A DNA stretch of 64,000 bases, taken from NCBI GenBank assembly GCA_015063165.1, contig SUSZ01000007.1, positions 1 to 64,000 on the forward strand, written 5' to 3'. Within the stretch, counting starts at the first letter, position 1. Each line of letters starts with the position of its first letter. The translations under genes and the position numbers were made by a program. The stretch is from Thermoplasmata archaeon (GTDB taxonomy: Archaea; Thermoplasmatota; Thermoplasmata; Methanomassiliicoccales; Methanomethylophilaceae). Positions 8,153-16,950 of this stretch are shown here, one piece after another. Under the pieces are notes generated by a model, which saw nothing but the letters and a program-made list of their open reading frames with translations, was not told the DNA's origin and searched no databases.

Positions 8153-9415
8153 ATGTTCGAGTCCCTCAAAGCCAAGATGAAGAGCCTCTTCTCCAGAGCG
8201 GAGAAGAAGATCGACGAGAAAGCGGTGTACAAAGAGGGACCGGACGCACCCCAGGTCGAGCCTCCCAAGGTGGAGACGCCAGAGGTCCCGAAGGTGGAGA
8301 CCCCTAAAGTGGAGGTTCCTGAGGTAAGGACCGAAGTTCCGAAGGTGGAGACGCCCGAGATCCCGAAGGTGGAGACTCCTGCGGTCGAGCCTGTCAAGCC
8401 GGTCGAACCCCCGAAGGTAGAGGTTCCCAAGGTCCCCGAGACTCCCGCACCCAAGGTGGAGACCCCTGCCGAGCCTCCCAAGAAGCTCTCCAGGAAGGAG
8501 CAACTCAAGCTGGAGAAGCAGAAGAAGTCCGGAGGAGAGGCATCCAAGCTCCTCAACAACGACTTCCTGAGCAAGAGGATCAAGGAGGATCCCTTGGACG
8601 AGATCCTCGACGAGCTCGAGATCATCCTTCTGGAAGCGGATGTCGCCTACCCTGTGGCCGAGGAGATCAAGTCCGGCGTCAGGGAGAACCTAGTCGGAAA
8701 GAAGTACGACCGTTCCTACACCCTTGAACAGGTCGTCGAGCTCTCCGTCAAGGACGCTGTAAGGGATGTCCTGAAGATCAACGAATTCGACTTCGACGAG
8801 TGGCTCGATGGACGCGAGAAGCCCACCGTGATCATGTTCGTCGGCATCAACGGGACCGGCAAGACCACCGCTATCGCGAAGCTGACCAATCGCATCCAGA
8901 AGCAGGACAAGACCGTCGTCCTCGCAGCATGCGACACCTTCAGGGCTGGAGCGATTGAGCAGCTCGGCATCCACGCCGACAAGCTCGGATGCAAGATCGT
9001 CAAGCAGGATCACGGCGCAGACCCTGCGGCCGTCGCCTTCGACGCCATCGAGCATGCCAAGTCCAAGAGAAAGGACGTCGTGTTCATCGACACCGCCGGA
9101 CGCATGCAGACCAACAACAACCTCATCGAGGAGATGAAGAAGATCGTCAGGGTCGCCAAGCCCGACCTGAAGATCTTCGTCGGAGACTCCCTCGCAGGGA
9201 ACGACGCCATCGAGCAGGCGAAGGTCTTCGACAACGCGATCGGGATCGACGCCGTCATCCTTACCAAGATCGACACCGACGCCAAGGGAGGTGCGGCGCT
9301 GTCCATAGCCCACACCATCGGAAAGCCCATCGCGTTCGTCTGCAACGGTCAGGAATACGACGATATAATCAAATTCAACACGGATTGGATGATCGACAGG
9401 ATGTTCGAAGAGTGA
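8153..9415 (+). CDS. ftsY: Signal recognition particle receptor FtsY
   Basis: A 420-residue SRP receptor GTPase. After a short N-terminal amphipathic stretch, residues about 34-110 form a Pro/Val/Glu-rich linker built from imperfect PKVETPEV-type repeats. The NG domain follows, with GINGTGKTT at about 231-239, DTFRAGAIEQL, DTAGRMQTNNN and TKIDTDAKGG as the G motifs. FtsY docks ribosome-SRP complexes at the membrane. The repeat linker replaces the charged A domain of bacteria and is longer than in many archaea. The ATG at 8153 has GGTG five bases upstream; a GTG six bases earlier is less likely. Confidence 0.94.
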   Translation: MFESLKAKMKSLFSRAEKKIDEKAVYKEGPDAPQVEPPKVETPEVPKVETPKVEVPEVRTEVPKVETPEIPKVETPAVEPVKPVEPPKVEVPKVPETPAPKVETPAEPPKKLSRKEQLKLEKQKKSGGEASKLLNNDFLSKRIKEDPLDEILDELEIILLEADVAYPVAEEIKSGVRENLVGKKYDRSYTLEQVVELSVKDAVRDVLKINEFDFDEWLDGREKPTVIMFVGINGTGKTTAIAKLTNRIQKQDKTVVLAACDTFRAGAIEQLGIHADKLGCKIVKQDHGADPAAVAFDAIEHAKSKRKDVVFIDTAGRMQTNNNLIEEMKKIVRVAKPDLKIFVGDSLAGNDAIEQAKVFDNAIGIDAVILTKIDTDAKGGAALSIAHTIGKPIAFVCNGQEYDDIIKFNTDWMIDRMFEE

Positions 9416-9427
9416 GCATCCTGCCAT

Positions 9428-9443
9428 TCCAACCTTTTTTCTC
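9428..9443. terminator. T-rich termination region after ftsY
   Basis: CCTTTTTTCTCTCTTATTC follows the ftsY stop and overlaps the 3 prime end of the convergent M20 peptidase. This pyrimidine run is a typical intrinsic archaeal terminator for ftsY. Confidence 0.5.
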
Positions 9444-9445
9444 TC

Positions 9446-10681
9446 TTATTCTTCGCCTTTCAGGCAGAGGTTGTAGAACAGGGTGGCGAACACCTTGCAG
9501 TCCGTCATGAGATTGCTGAGCTCGACGTACTCGTTGGGACCGTGAAGGGTTCCACCTCCGCACTGCCACACGTACGCATCCAGGCCTTTAAGCCTGAAGA
9601 AGTTGGCACATGTGGCTCCGCCGGTGCCCGAAGGAACAGGCCTGGTGCCTGTGATATGCTCCACGGCATCGGAGAGCGCCCTGAATCCCAGAGAATCAGT
9701 GGAAGAAGGTGCTCCGGAGAGGTTCCTTTGTATCTCAGACACGGTTATCCTCGCTCCGGACCTCTCGGAATGTATCTTTGCCACCTCTTCCGCCGCTTGG
9801 ATGACGTCATCCATCGAATACGAGGGGAGCAGGCGTACGTCCATAAAGAAGCTGTCCGTTCCAGGAATGGTGTTTACGTTGTCCACCGTCGCAGGCCTCT
9901 TGGTAGGCTCGAACGTGGAGAACGGAGGGGAGAACATAGGATCCTGGAGGTCGAACCTCTCCGCAAGCTCGTCCATGAGGTCGGCAAGAAGATAGGTGGA
10001 CACGCGGAACGCGTTGATTCCCTTGTGGGGCGTGGAACCGTGTACCGACTTGCCTTCGATGTCGAATCTCAGCCAGAGCAGGTTCTTCTCGGAAAGCCAT
10101 ATCCTTGTCCCGTTGGGTGATCCCCAGTCCGGCACGACGATGACGTCGTCCTCAGTGAAATAATCATTATCCACTAGGTATCCTATGCCCATCTCGCTGG
10201 TGGTCTCCTCATCTGCCACATACGCGAGGCCTATCGACATCCCGTTCAGCTTCTCGAAGAGCAGAGGACGTGCCGCGAAGAACGAGGATATGACTGCCTG
10301 TCCGTTGTCCTCGGCGCCCCTTCCGTATATCCTCCCGTCCTTGCAGACAGGGTCGAAAGGAGGGCTGTCCCATTTCTCCAGATCGACCACAGGAACGACA
10401 TCCATATGTGCGACGATCCACACGGTCCCTTTCTTAGGACCGATCTTTCTGGCTAGTATATTGGGTCTGGTGACGGAGGGATCGAAGGAATCCTGAACCT
10501 CTATCCTGCGGACCTCGTCGTATCCCTGAAGCCTCTCCATCAGGAAATCCGCCTTCTTCCCTTCGCCTGAGCCTCCGCTCTCGGGAGCTATGGCTGGAAT
10601 GCGGATCATGCCCATCATCATGCTGATGATGTCGTCTTTGGAAGAATCGATCTCGGATAGAACCTGATCCAAAGGCTTCAT
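9446..10681 (-). CDS. M20-family metallopeptidase (ArgE/DapE-like)
   Basis: A 411-residue M20 amidohydrolase. Family motifs are HMDVVP at about 91-96 (His and Asp metal ligands), GRGAEDN with the bridging Asp at about 120-126, and DEETTSEMG with the catalytic Glu pair at about 158-166. A dimerization domain follows the KSVHGSTPHKG segment. Such enzymes remove acyl groups from amino acids or cleave dipeptides; the exact substrate cannot be read from sequence. The ATG at 10681 is preferred over a TTG two codons upstream. Monocistronic and convergent with ftsY. Confidence 0.85.
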   Translation of the reverse strand: MKPLDQVLSEIDSSKDDIISMMMGMIRIPAIAPESGGSGEGKKADFLMERLQGYDEVRRIEVQDSFDPSVTRPNILARKIGPKKGTVWIVAHMDVVPVVDLEKWDSPPFDPVCKDGRIYGRGAEDNGQAVISSFFAARPLLFEKLNGMSIGLAYVADEETTSEMGIGYLVDNDYFTEDDVIVVPDWGSPNGTRIWLSEKNLLWLRFDIEGKSVHGSTPHKGINAFRVSTYLLADLMDELAERFDLQDPMFSPPFSTFEPTKRPATVDNVNTIPGTDSFFMDVRLLPSYSMDDVIQAAEEVAKIHSERSGARITVSEIQRNLSGAPSSTDSLGFRALSDAVEHITGTRPVPSGTGGATCANFFRLKGLDAYVWQCGGGTLHGPNEYVELSNLMTDCKVFATLFYNLCLKGEE

Positions 10682-10772
10682 GACCAAGTAAACGACATTG
10701 CCGTTAAAATTATTGGCTCAAGGAATAACATGAAAAGAGCAGAAAAAGGGGTTTGGTTGCCGCTGGATGGAA

Positions 10773-11951
10773 TCAGCAGCGGCGAATGATAGTGGTGACG
10801 GCGTTCCCTCCGCCCAGACAGAGGGTTCCGAGTCCGACTTCCTTGTTGCGGTTGATGAGCGCGTACAGGAGAGTGGTGAGGACACGGGCTCCAGAGCATC
10901 CGATGGGATGTCCGAGGGCGACTGCTCCTCCATTAACGTTGAATATCTCGTCAGGGACGTTGAGCTCCTTCTTCACAGCGCAGGATGCGGAAGCGAAGGC
11001 CTCGTTATGCTCGAAGAGGTCGATGTCGTCGATGGTCATTCCGGCTTTCTTGAGGACATGCCTGGTAGTGGGGATGGGAGCCTCCATGATGTACTCGGGC
11101 TTGACTCCGCGCTCTCCGTAAGCCTCGATGGTCGCCAGAGGCTTGTATCCGTTCTCCTCGGCCCACTTGCGGGACGCGACGATGAGAGCGGAAGCTCCGT
11201 CGCTCAGCTGGGAGGAGTTTCCTGCGGTCACGAGCCCATCCTTCTTGAAGACGGGTTTGAGCTTTCCGAGAACCTCCATACTGGTGTCGGCCCTGATTCC
11301 CTCGTCGGTGTCGAAAATTATGTCCCCTTTCTTGGAAGGGATGGTGACGGGGATGATCTCGTCCTTGAACCTGCCTTCCTTGGTGGCTGCAGCGGCTTTA
11401 AGGTGGGACTCCATGGACAGCCTGTCCGCGTCCTCCCTGGTGACGTTGAACCTCTCTGCGACGATCTCTCCGGTGAATCCCATGTGCTGGTTGTTGAAGA
11501 TGTCCCACAGACCGTCATGGACCATAGCGTCGACCATGGTCTGGTCGTTCATCTTGTATCCCCACCTGGCTCCGTTGAGGAGATAAGGAGCAGCGGACAT
11601 GTTCTCCATGCCGCCGACAGCGAGGACGTTGTACTCCTTCGCTTTGATGGCGTCGGCAGCCAGCATGAGCGCCTTCATTCCGGATCCGCAGACCGCATTC
11701 ACGGTGAAGGATCCTATCTCGACGGGAAGACCGGCTCCAATAGCGGCCTGCCTGGCAGGATTCTGTCCGAGACCTGCGCTGATGACATTGCCCATGATGC
11801 ACTCTTCGACATCCTGGGGCTGGATCTTAGCTCTGGAAACAGCCTCTTTGACAGCTATGGCGCCGAGGTCGGTCGCCTTGATGCCTGCGAGGGTTTTTCC
11901 ATATTTTCCTATGGGTGTTCTGACTGCACTGAGTATGACTGCTTCATCCAT
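10773..11951 (-). CDS. Acetyl-CoA C-acetyltransferase (thiolase)
   Basis: A 392-residue biosynthetic thiolase. The acyl-accepting Cys is C88 in NAVCGSGMKA, GHPIGCSGA carries the catalytic His near residue 349, and the C-terminal CLGGGNA gives C378. It condenses two acetyl-CoA to acetoacetyl-CoA, the first step of the mevalonate route to archaeal lipids. Length and motifs are those of bacterial AtoB/PhaA rather than of the archaeal thiolase that pairs with a DUF35 protein and HMG-CoA synthase. Neither partner is nearby. This suggests acquisition from bacteria, by inference. GAGG lies 10 bases before the ATG and TTTATATAC further upstream is a TATA candidate. Confidence 0.92.
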   Translation of the reverse strand: MDEAVILSAVRTPIGKYGKTLAGIKATDLGAIAVKEAVSRAKIQPQDVEECIMGNVISAGLGQNPARQAAIGAGLPVEIGSFTVNAVCGSGMKALMLAADAIKAKEYNVLAVGGMENMSAAPYLLNGARWGYKMNDQTMVDAMVHDGLWDIFNNQHMGFTGEIVAERFNVTREDADRLSMESHLKAAAATKEGRFKDEIIPVTIPSKKGDIIFDTDEGIRADTSMEVLGKLKPVFKKDGLVTAGNSSQLSDGASALIVASRKWAEENGYKPLATIEAYGERGVKPEYIMEAPIPTTRHVLKKAGMTIDDIDLFEHNEAFASASCAVKKELNVPDEIFNVNGGAVALGHPIGCSGARVLTTLLYALINRNKEVGLGTLCLGGGNAVTTIIRRC

Positions 11952-12001
11952 GGAATGTTCCTCTAGCCGAACGATAATGCCTGTATATAAATTAGTGTCG
12001 A

Positions 12002-13327
12002 TTATTGACTACGACTATTGACGAATTCGACAGGCTGGATCAATCCCATTCTCTTCAGAGGCTTGGAAAGATGTCTCCTGGCCGCAGTAGGAGGCTCGTA
12101 CCATCCCGGTACCATGGGACGAACGACACGCTCCATGATGGGATCCGAAGCGCGAGTATGGCACTTCTTGCACCTGAATCCGGCTCCGGAACCTGCCGAA
12201 CCCATGGTCCTCGAACATACAGGACATACGGGATTCGATATCTTCCTCCATTCAGGAACAGCATCGACGACGTGCATCTTCTCGAGATTGAGTGTGCGAG
12301 GATCCTCTCTGAGCTCTCCCATCACCTCGACCTCGTCTCCGACATCCAGCCAGTCCAACGACATGCGGAACTCCTTGGAAGGCTCGTATGCACCGCATTC
12401 GACAGTTCCATACTTGGTGGAGATATCGAAGAACACGTGTCCGCCGGGGATGTGCCTGGCAGGAGAGGAGACCTTCCCTTTGAGAAGATACGACTGATTG
12501 GGAATCAAAGACTTGGGATCATGGATTATATGGTCGTCGGTTCCCTGATTAGTGAGGAAGACCATCCACCTCTCGAGCGGTTCGGTCGATATCTTCGCCG
12601 AAGCTTCGATAAGATCGGATTCCACATCTCCGCGAAGCCCGTACATGACCGGACATGGAGTGGAAGGAACCATCGCAACCTTCTGCATACGGTCCTCCCA
12701 ACTGTTGAAAGTAGTCGGATATCCGTGCTCTACGTCGCGGATTGTAAATGGGTCGAATATCCTCTCGGTGCCCCATCTCTCGGAAGGCCTGTAGGAAAGA
12801 AGTTCGAAAGTGCTGTCTCTAGGCCTCCACGCCATGCCGCAGGTGCATCCGATAAGGCCTCTGCCGCAGCCGATGGTGAAGGTGGTGCCGCCGATCCTCT
12901 CTATCTCCGGATCCACATCGTCCCGCGAAAGAATCGTCCTCACGCCTCTCCAATAGAAAGATTGGGAAGGCTTGGATACGGATATCAGGAGACCGGGATC
13001 GGATTCGTCCTCATGATGATTCTGTATGTGAGGGATGATCCTTTCCCTCATCATCTCGGGATCCGGCTCGAAGGAAGAGCACCTGTCGTAGCAGAATATG
13101 TCGCGGTCGCCGATCTTTCCGATCTTCCTCTTCTTCCCTACGCCCTTTCCGAATCTCATCACAAGAGCCCCGTTGCCACGGGTCTTCCAGGGCACGGCGG
13201 GATTGAGGCGAACGAGACGTGGATTCCCGATCAGGTCCAGATCGGAAAACTCGCGAATGATCTCCGTCGCCAGGAAGGTCGTGCAGTTTCCCTTCATCGA
13301 ATCTGTATCGTCAACAGCAACGAACAT
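12002..13327 (-). CDS. tiaS: tRNA(Ile2) 2-agmatinylcytidine synthetase TiaS
   Basis: A 441-residue protein matching TiaS, which attaches agmatine to C34 of the AUA-reading isoleucine tRNA using ATP. The N-terminal FVAVDDTDSMKGNCTT contains the DDTDS phosphate-handling motif. A central domain has the Cys-containing IGCGRGLIGCTCG segment. An OB-like domain lies near 270-345, and a zinc ribbon (CPVC at about 370, CKKC at about 389) closes the protein. The start at 13327 overlaps the preceding membrane OB-like gene by 17 bp, so both are likely one transcript. Confidence 0.92.
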   Translation of the reverse strand: MFVAVDDTDSMKGNCTTFLATEIIREFSDLDLIGNPRLVRLNPAVPWKTRGNGALVMRFGKGVGKKRKIGKIGDRDIFCYDRCSSFEPDPEMMRERIIPHIQNHHEDESDPGLLISVSKPSQSFYWRGVRTILSRDDVDPEIERIGGTTFTIGCGRGLIGCTCGMAWRPRDSTFELLSYRPSERWGTERIFDPFTIRDVEHGYPTTFNSWEDRMQKVAMVPSTPCPVMYGLRGDVESDLIEASAKISTEPLERWMVFLTNQGTDDHIIHDPKSLIPNQSYLLKGKVSSPARHIPGGHVFFDISTKYGTVECGAYEPSKEFRMSLDWLDVGDEVEVMGELREDPRTLNLEKMHVVDAVPEWRKISNPVCPVCSRTMGSAGSGAGFRCKKCHTRASDPIMERVVRPMVPGWYEPPTAARRHLSKPLKRMGLIQPVEFVNSRSQ

Positions 13328-13688
13328 CGGAACCTGGGATGGTAAACGCCGTCTTATAACCTACCAGGTCCGGATCGTCAAGAAGAACCACGGACGATGC
13401 GAAGAATATGGAACCGTCCTGAGAAAAGGAGCCTGATATGCCATAATGGCCGAGATCGACGACGCTCTCCTTAGAGAAGCATTTCATGAAGCTTCCATCG
13501 GAACAGTCCATCTGGAACGTGTATCCGTTGGAAGTCCTCTTCACATCATGAACGATCCCTCTCTGATCGAATTCCAAAAGAGGATTGCCGCTGAAAACGA
13601 TGAATACCGCCACAACAGCTACTACCGCCACAGCTAGAATGACATATCTGTTCAACAGAGCCACCAGAACAAGATTCTCGCGGCTCAT
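13311..13688 (-). CDS. Membrane-anchored small OB-like protein upstream of tiaS
   Basis: A 125-residue protein with one N-terminal membrane helix (about residues 12-32) and a compact beta-rich domain beginning DQRGIVHDVKRTSNGYTF, whose strand pattern resembles small OB folds. Function is unknown. The start at 13688 (MSRENL) excludes a Cys- and Pro-rich upstream stretch that overlaps the origin recognition box. Its 3 prime end overlaps the tiaS start by 17 bp, which points to cotranscription, but coupling to tRNA modification is only inferred from neighbourhood. Confidence 0.7.
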   Translation of the reverse strand: MSRENLVLVALLNRYVILAVAVVAVVAVFIVFSGNPLLEFDQRGIVHDVKRTSNGYTFQMDCSDGSFMKCFSKESVVDLGHYGISGSFSQDGSIFFASSVVLLDDPDLVGYKTAFTIPGSDVRCC

Positions 13689-13718
13689 TGAATAAGGAAA
13701 GGGGTGCTGTAGACATAA

Positions 13719-13750
13719 CACCCCCCCACCCCTTCATTTCCACTGGAACT
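13719..13750 (-). repeat. Origin recognition box, left copy
   Basis: On the minus strand this reads AGTTCCAGTGGAAATGAAGG followed by a GTGG-rich G tail. It matches the archaeal ORB/mini-ORB pattern, a TTCCAGTGGAAA dyad followed by a G-string, bound by Orc1/Cdc6. It differs at only two of 32 positions from the copy at 15509-15540, which faces the other way. The G tail points away from cdc6. A palindrome ACTCGAAAATTCGAGT abuts it at 13748-13763. Confidence 0.85.
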
Positions 13751-13772
13751 CGAAAATTCGAGTCAGCGGTTT

Positions 13773-13859
13773 TCAGAGCATGGAGTTGATGAGACAGAGA
13801 ACACCGATGAATGCGGCGATTCCGAGAACGCAAGCACCAATGACGAGCCAACCCTTCAT
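13773..13859 (-). CDS. 28-residue hydrophobic membrane microprotein
   Basis: A short frame encoding MKGWLVIGACVLG, then a hydrophobic run ending INSML, predicted as a single membrane helix. Support comes from GGAGGGG eight bases before the ATG and a TATA-like TTAAATAATA about 40 bases upstream on the same strand, both well placed. It is transcribed away from cdc6, out of the origin region. No family was recognised. It could instead be a chance frame in the 5 prime leader of the membrane OB-tiaS transcript, where it might act as a leader peptide. Confidence 0.5.
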   Translation of the reverse strand: MKGWLVIGACVLGIAAFIGVLCLINSML

Positions 13860-13869
13860 TTCTTTTACC

Positions 13870-14089
13870 CCTCCGAGAGTATTATGGTGAGTAAGAGAGA
13901 CCTATTATTTAACATGGTTGAGGTTTAGAAAAGCTGCATCAGAACAACCACCAGATTTCCAGTAGAAGGCAAATAGATCAGAGACATCAGAGACAAGGAA
14001 AAAACATGGAAATGAAATTATTATAAACAACTTCAAGATACAGTGGAAATAAATTGGAAAAAAGGTTTTTCCGATGAAAGGGTGGTGAA
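13870..14089. other. AT-rich origin core upstream of cdc6
   Basis: A 220-bp non-coding segment between the divergent microprotein and cdc6. AT-rich stretches at about 13890-13915 and 13985-14060 are candidates for the unwinding element. Degenerate origin-box cores are visible: TTTCCAGTAGAAGGC near 13956, CATGGAAATGAAAT near 14005, and ACAGTGGAAATAAATTGG near 14040. With the two full boxes flanking cdc6, this is the best candidate for oriC. Promoters of both divergent genes also lie here. Confidence 0.7.
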
Positions 14090-15325
14090 ATGAGCGAACC
14101 GAACATCTTCACACAATACATGCAGAAAAGAAATGTAATAGTGAAGAACAAGAAGATACTCCAGTCATCCTACATCCCAGAGAATCTTCCTCACAGGATG
14201 GACAAGATCAACGAAGTCGTCGAGATAATCGCTCCTTCCCTCAACAAAGATAAACCATCCAACATCCTCATAATCGGAAAGACCGGAACCGGAAAGACCG
14301 CTGTGATGAACTACATCGGAAAAGAGCTGAAGAAAGCTGATCCGGATCAGGAGAACTGTGCGTTCATCTATGTAAACTGCGAAGTCGTCGATACTCCTTA
14401 TGGAATCCTTTACAACATCTCTAATCAGATAATATCCGAACCCAGCAAAAAGATACCTTTTACCGGATGGAGCCTCGACAAGGTATTCGCTGAGCTGACC
14501 GAATACATCGACAAGAAGAACAAGATATTCATCATCGTTCTGGACGAGATTGACAGGTCCTTCCAAAAGAACGGGGATGATATATTCTATTATCTCACCA
14601 CTATTAATGAGGTTCTTCAGAACTCGAAAGTGTCTGTTATCGGAATCACGAACAATGCGAAGTTCACCGAGTTCCTGAGTCCGAAAATCAAGAGCAGACT
14701 CGGAGAGGAGAAGATCATTTTTCCCCCTTACAACGTCAATCAGCTGAAGGATATTCTTTACGAAAGGGCGAAAATCGCATTCGATGACGGAATTCTCGAA
14801 GAGGATGTGATCCCGTACTGTGCGGCTCTTTCCGCACAGGAGATGGGAGATGCAAGAAGGGCTCTCGATCTTCTGAGGATGTCTGCAGATATGGCTGAGA
14901 GGAACGGCGACAAGAAGGTCACTTCCGCTCATGTTCGTTCCGCTAAGAACAAGATCGAATTAGATGCGGTTTCGGAAGTCATCAAGACTCTTACCATTCA
15001 ATCCAAGACCGTTCTCATGAGCGTCATCATGAACAACGAGGAAGGGAACGAGCCTATGACTACCGGGGACGTCTATACAAAATACAAATTCATATGCGAA
15101 GTCATCGGTCAGTCTGTTCTCACTCAGAGAAGAGTCGCAGGACTGATCTCTGAATTGGATATGCTCGGAATCGTTCATGCGAGGGTCAAATCCTTCGGGA
15201 GAGCAGGCCGCACTAAGGAGATCGAGCTCAGCACTCCTAAGGAAATCGTCAACATGATCAAGAACGACGATGCTTTCAAAGATCTCTATTCCTACAGGCC
15301 TCCTAAACAGACCACTATCTGCTGA
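14090..15325 (+). CDS. cdc6: Orc1/Cdc6 replication initiator
   Basis: A 411-residue AAA+ initiator. Walker A GKTGTGKTA is at residues 63-71 and Walker B LDEID at 151-155, sensor regions follow, and a C-terminal winged-helix domain spans about 300-405. It binds origin recognition boxes and loads MCM. Two 32-bp ORB sites flank the gene and weaker ones lie just upstream, so it probably acts on the origin beside it and may regulate its own promoter. GGTGGTG precedes the ATG. Its codons are noticeably richer in A/T at third positions than those of neighbours. Confidence 0.95.
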   Translation: MSEPNIFTQYMQKRNVIVKNKKILQSSYIPENLPHRMDKINEVVEIIAPSLNKDKPSNILIIGKTGTGKTAVMNYIGKELKKADPDQENCAFIYVNCEVVDTPYGILYNISNQIISEPSKKIPFTGWSLDKVFAELTEYIDKKNKIFIIVLDEIDRSFQKNGDDIFYYLTTINEVLQNSKVSVIGITNNAKFTEFLSPKIKSRLGEEKIIFPPYNVNQLKDILYERAKIAFDDGILEEDVIPYCAALSAQEMGDARRALDLLRMSADMAERNGDKKVTSAHVRSAKNKIELDAVSEVIKTLTIQSKTVLMSVIMNNEEGNEPMTTGDVYTKYKFICEVIGQSVLTQRRVAGLISELDMLGIVHARVKSFGRAGRTKEIELSTPKEIVNMIKNDDAFKDLYSYRPPKQTTIC

Positions 15326-15508
15326 GCTTCATAGGAAATTTCGGATCTCTAAGAGTATTCCCTTGCGAGTTCTGAATTTCTTCTGAAATTTCTTATCAAA
15401 TCCCTTCTATTCTTCGAATTTCAGTCAAATTTCTAAAAAATAAATCGTTTTACTCCTTCAGGATCAGGGTTTTTTGTCTCTGAAAAATGTCCCTGTTTTT
15501 TTTTCAGG
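15326..15508. other. AT-rich segment between cdc6 and the right origin box
   Basis: A non-coding, strongly AT-rich stretch containing repeated GAAATTTC-like words (for example near 15340, 15375, 15385 and 15420) and T-runs at 15472 and 15493. It ends at the right origin box. It may serve as a terminator for cdc6 and as a second candidate for DNA unwinding. Confidence 0.5.
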
Positions 15509-15540
15509 AGTTCCAATGGAAATGAAGGGGTGGGGGGGTA
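15509..15540 (+). repeat. Origin recognition box, right copy
   Basis: AGTTCCAATGGAAATGAAGG plus a GTGGGGGGG tail, 30 of 32 bases identical to the left copy at 13719-13750 but in the opposite orientation, so both G tails point outward from cdc6. Flanking boxes of opposite polarity with AT-rich DNA between them are the classic archaeal origin design. Confidence 0.85.
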
Positions 15541-15550
15541 AGCCCCGCTT

Positions 15551-16378
15551 TCATGGGTCTTCCTTCTTCCTGAAGGACCACCCGTTGATGTTCTTCCAGA
15601 CTGTTGCGACATCGATCAGGAGTATCGCTCCGATGATCGTCACGATCACCATCGCAAGCGAAGGAAGGCTGTTAGGGACGTAGCTGAGGTTCGCGTTGTT
15701 CCCGTTGATCAGCAGCTTGATAGTTCCCAGCCAGGGGATCTCGAAGAAAGGAACGGACCTGATGTCGTCGTTTCCTATCGGATGGGAAATTATCCCCGAG
15801 GCCTGGTCGAAGGAGAGGTTCGTCTTGGGGTTGTCTCCCAAGGTCAGGTATCCGCTCTGCCTTTCCAAGGTGCTGAGATTGATCTTCACCGTCTTCCCCG
15901 ACTGGGTCAGGTTCTCGAACGTCAATGTGCCGCGGAGGTTGTTCGTGTTGTTCTCGTGCGAGCCGTTGACGTTGCAGTACCATTCTCCCTTGTAGTCGAC
16001 GAGCTCTTTGGACGACCATGTCTCCGTGGTTGGGTTCCAATCCAGCCAGACTATCGCTCTGTGGATGACGGGGTTCGAACTGGAATCCCTTTCATAGATG
16101 ATGACCGAACCGTAGTCTCCGAACGTGGAGTATCCGGTGTTGGTGGCTACGACGTAGCTCTCGATGGTGGCGCTGTTCTTGTTCTTCACCACGACGACAT
16201 CGCCTGTGTCGATGCATCCGATCTCCGACCTGTCGGGATCGTGCTGCATGCTTTGCGACATGACCACGCTGAACGGTGTGCCCATTCCGGTGTAGCTGAT
16301 CAGAGTGGCGTATCCGCCTACGATGATCGCCACCACTGCGATAAGAACGAATATCATCTTCCTGTTTTCGTCATTCAC
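15551..16378 (-). CDS. Archaeal-type signal peptidase I
   Basis: A 275-residue S26B peptidase with an N-terminal membrane helix (about 8-28), the nucleophile Ser43 in VVMSQSMQ, and His106 in NPVIHRAI in place of the bacterial Lys, as in Sec11. A conserved LGDN segment follows near residue 186, and a second membrane helix lies near 242-262. It cleaves signal peptides of exported proteins at the outer face of the membrane. The extracellular domain has an Asn/Ser-rich insert (about 120-170) with several N-glycosylation sequons, longer than in minimal archaeal enzymes. Monocistronic; it ends 10 bp from the right origin box. Confidence 0.88.
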   Translation of the reverse strand: MNDENRKMIFVLIAVVAIIVGGYATLISYTGMGTPFSVVMSQSMQHDPDRSEIGCIDTGDVVVVKNKNSATIESYVVATNTGYSTFGDYGSVIIYERDSSSNPVIHRAIVWLDWNPTTETWSSKELVDYKGEWYCNVNGSHENNTNNLRGTLTFENLTQSGKTVKINLSTLERQSGYLTLGDNPKTNLSFDQASGIISHPIGNDDIRSVPFFEIPWLGTIKLLINGNNANLSYVPNSLPSLAMVIVTIIGAILLIDVATVWKNINGWSFRKKEDP

Positions 16379-16467
16379 GGCTCTCCGAATGGATTGCGGA
16401 TATAAACAAATGCGTAGCGCTGTTTTCTCGGATACGGTTTATATCCTGCTGTCTATATGCACCATCC

Positions 16468-16917
16468 ATGACAAGGCCTAGCAACGATGAATATTTCATG
16501 AGCATGGCTAAACTAGTGTCAACCAGGTCCACCTGCATCAGAAGGCAGGTCGGAGCAGTCATAGTCAAGGACAAGAGGGTCCTCTCTACAGGCTACAACG
16601 GCTCTCCTAAGGGAACCCGCCATTGCGAGGAGCTCGGATGCATTAGGGAGCAGCTCCACGTTCCTTCCGGAACCAGGCATGAGCTGTGCAGAGGCGTCCA
16701 CGCGGAGCAGAACGCCGTCATCCAAGCGGCCTATTTCGGAACCAGCGTCAACGGCGGAACGCTGTACACCACGACCTATCCCTGTTCGATGTGCGCCAAG
16801 ATAATCATCAACGCCGGAATCTCAGAGATCGTCTACGACGAGGACTATGTCGACGACCTGTCCAACGATATACTCTCGGAGACGAACGTGATCGTGAGGA
16901 GATACAGACCCGACTGA
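16468..16917 (+). CDS. dCMP deaminase
   Basis: A 149-residue zinc-dependent deoxycytidylate deaminase of the ComEB type. Zinc ligands are His78 with catalytic Glu80 in HAEQNAV, and Cys106/Cys109 in PCSMCAK. It makes dUMP for thymidylate synthesis. The conserved GYNGSPKG and a Cys/His-rich insert at 53-74, typical of dCMP deaminases, separate it from cytidine or tRNA deaminases. The short upstream gap contains a TATA-like TTTATATCC about 25 bases before the ATG. Confidence 0.92.
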   Translation: MTRPSNDEYFMSMAKLVSTRSTCIRRQVGAVIVKDKRVLSTGYNGSPKGTRHCEELGCIREQLHVPSGTRHELCRGVHAEQNAVIQAAYFGTSVNGGTLYTTTYPCSMCAKIIINAGISEIVYDEDYVDDLSNDILSETNVIVRRYRPD

Positions 16918-16950
16918 TTTCCTGTAGCGGAATCGCTGCGTTCTGTTTAA

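Noticed and set aside
16070-16090. GGGGTTCGAACTGG resembling a tRNA T-loop
   Set aside because: It lies inside the signal peptidase gene and no acceptor or anticodon arms can be paired around it. No tRNA gene was recognised anywhere in the window.
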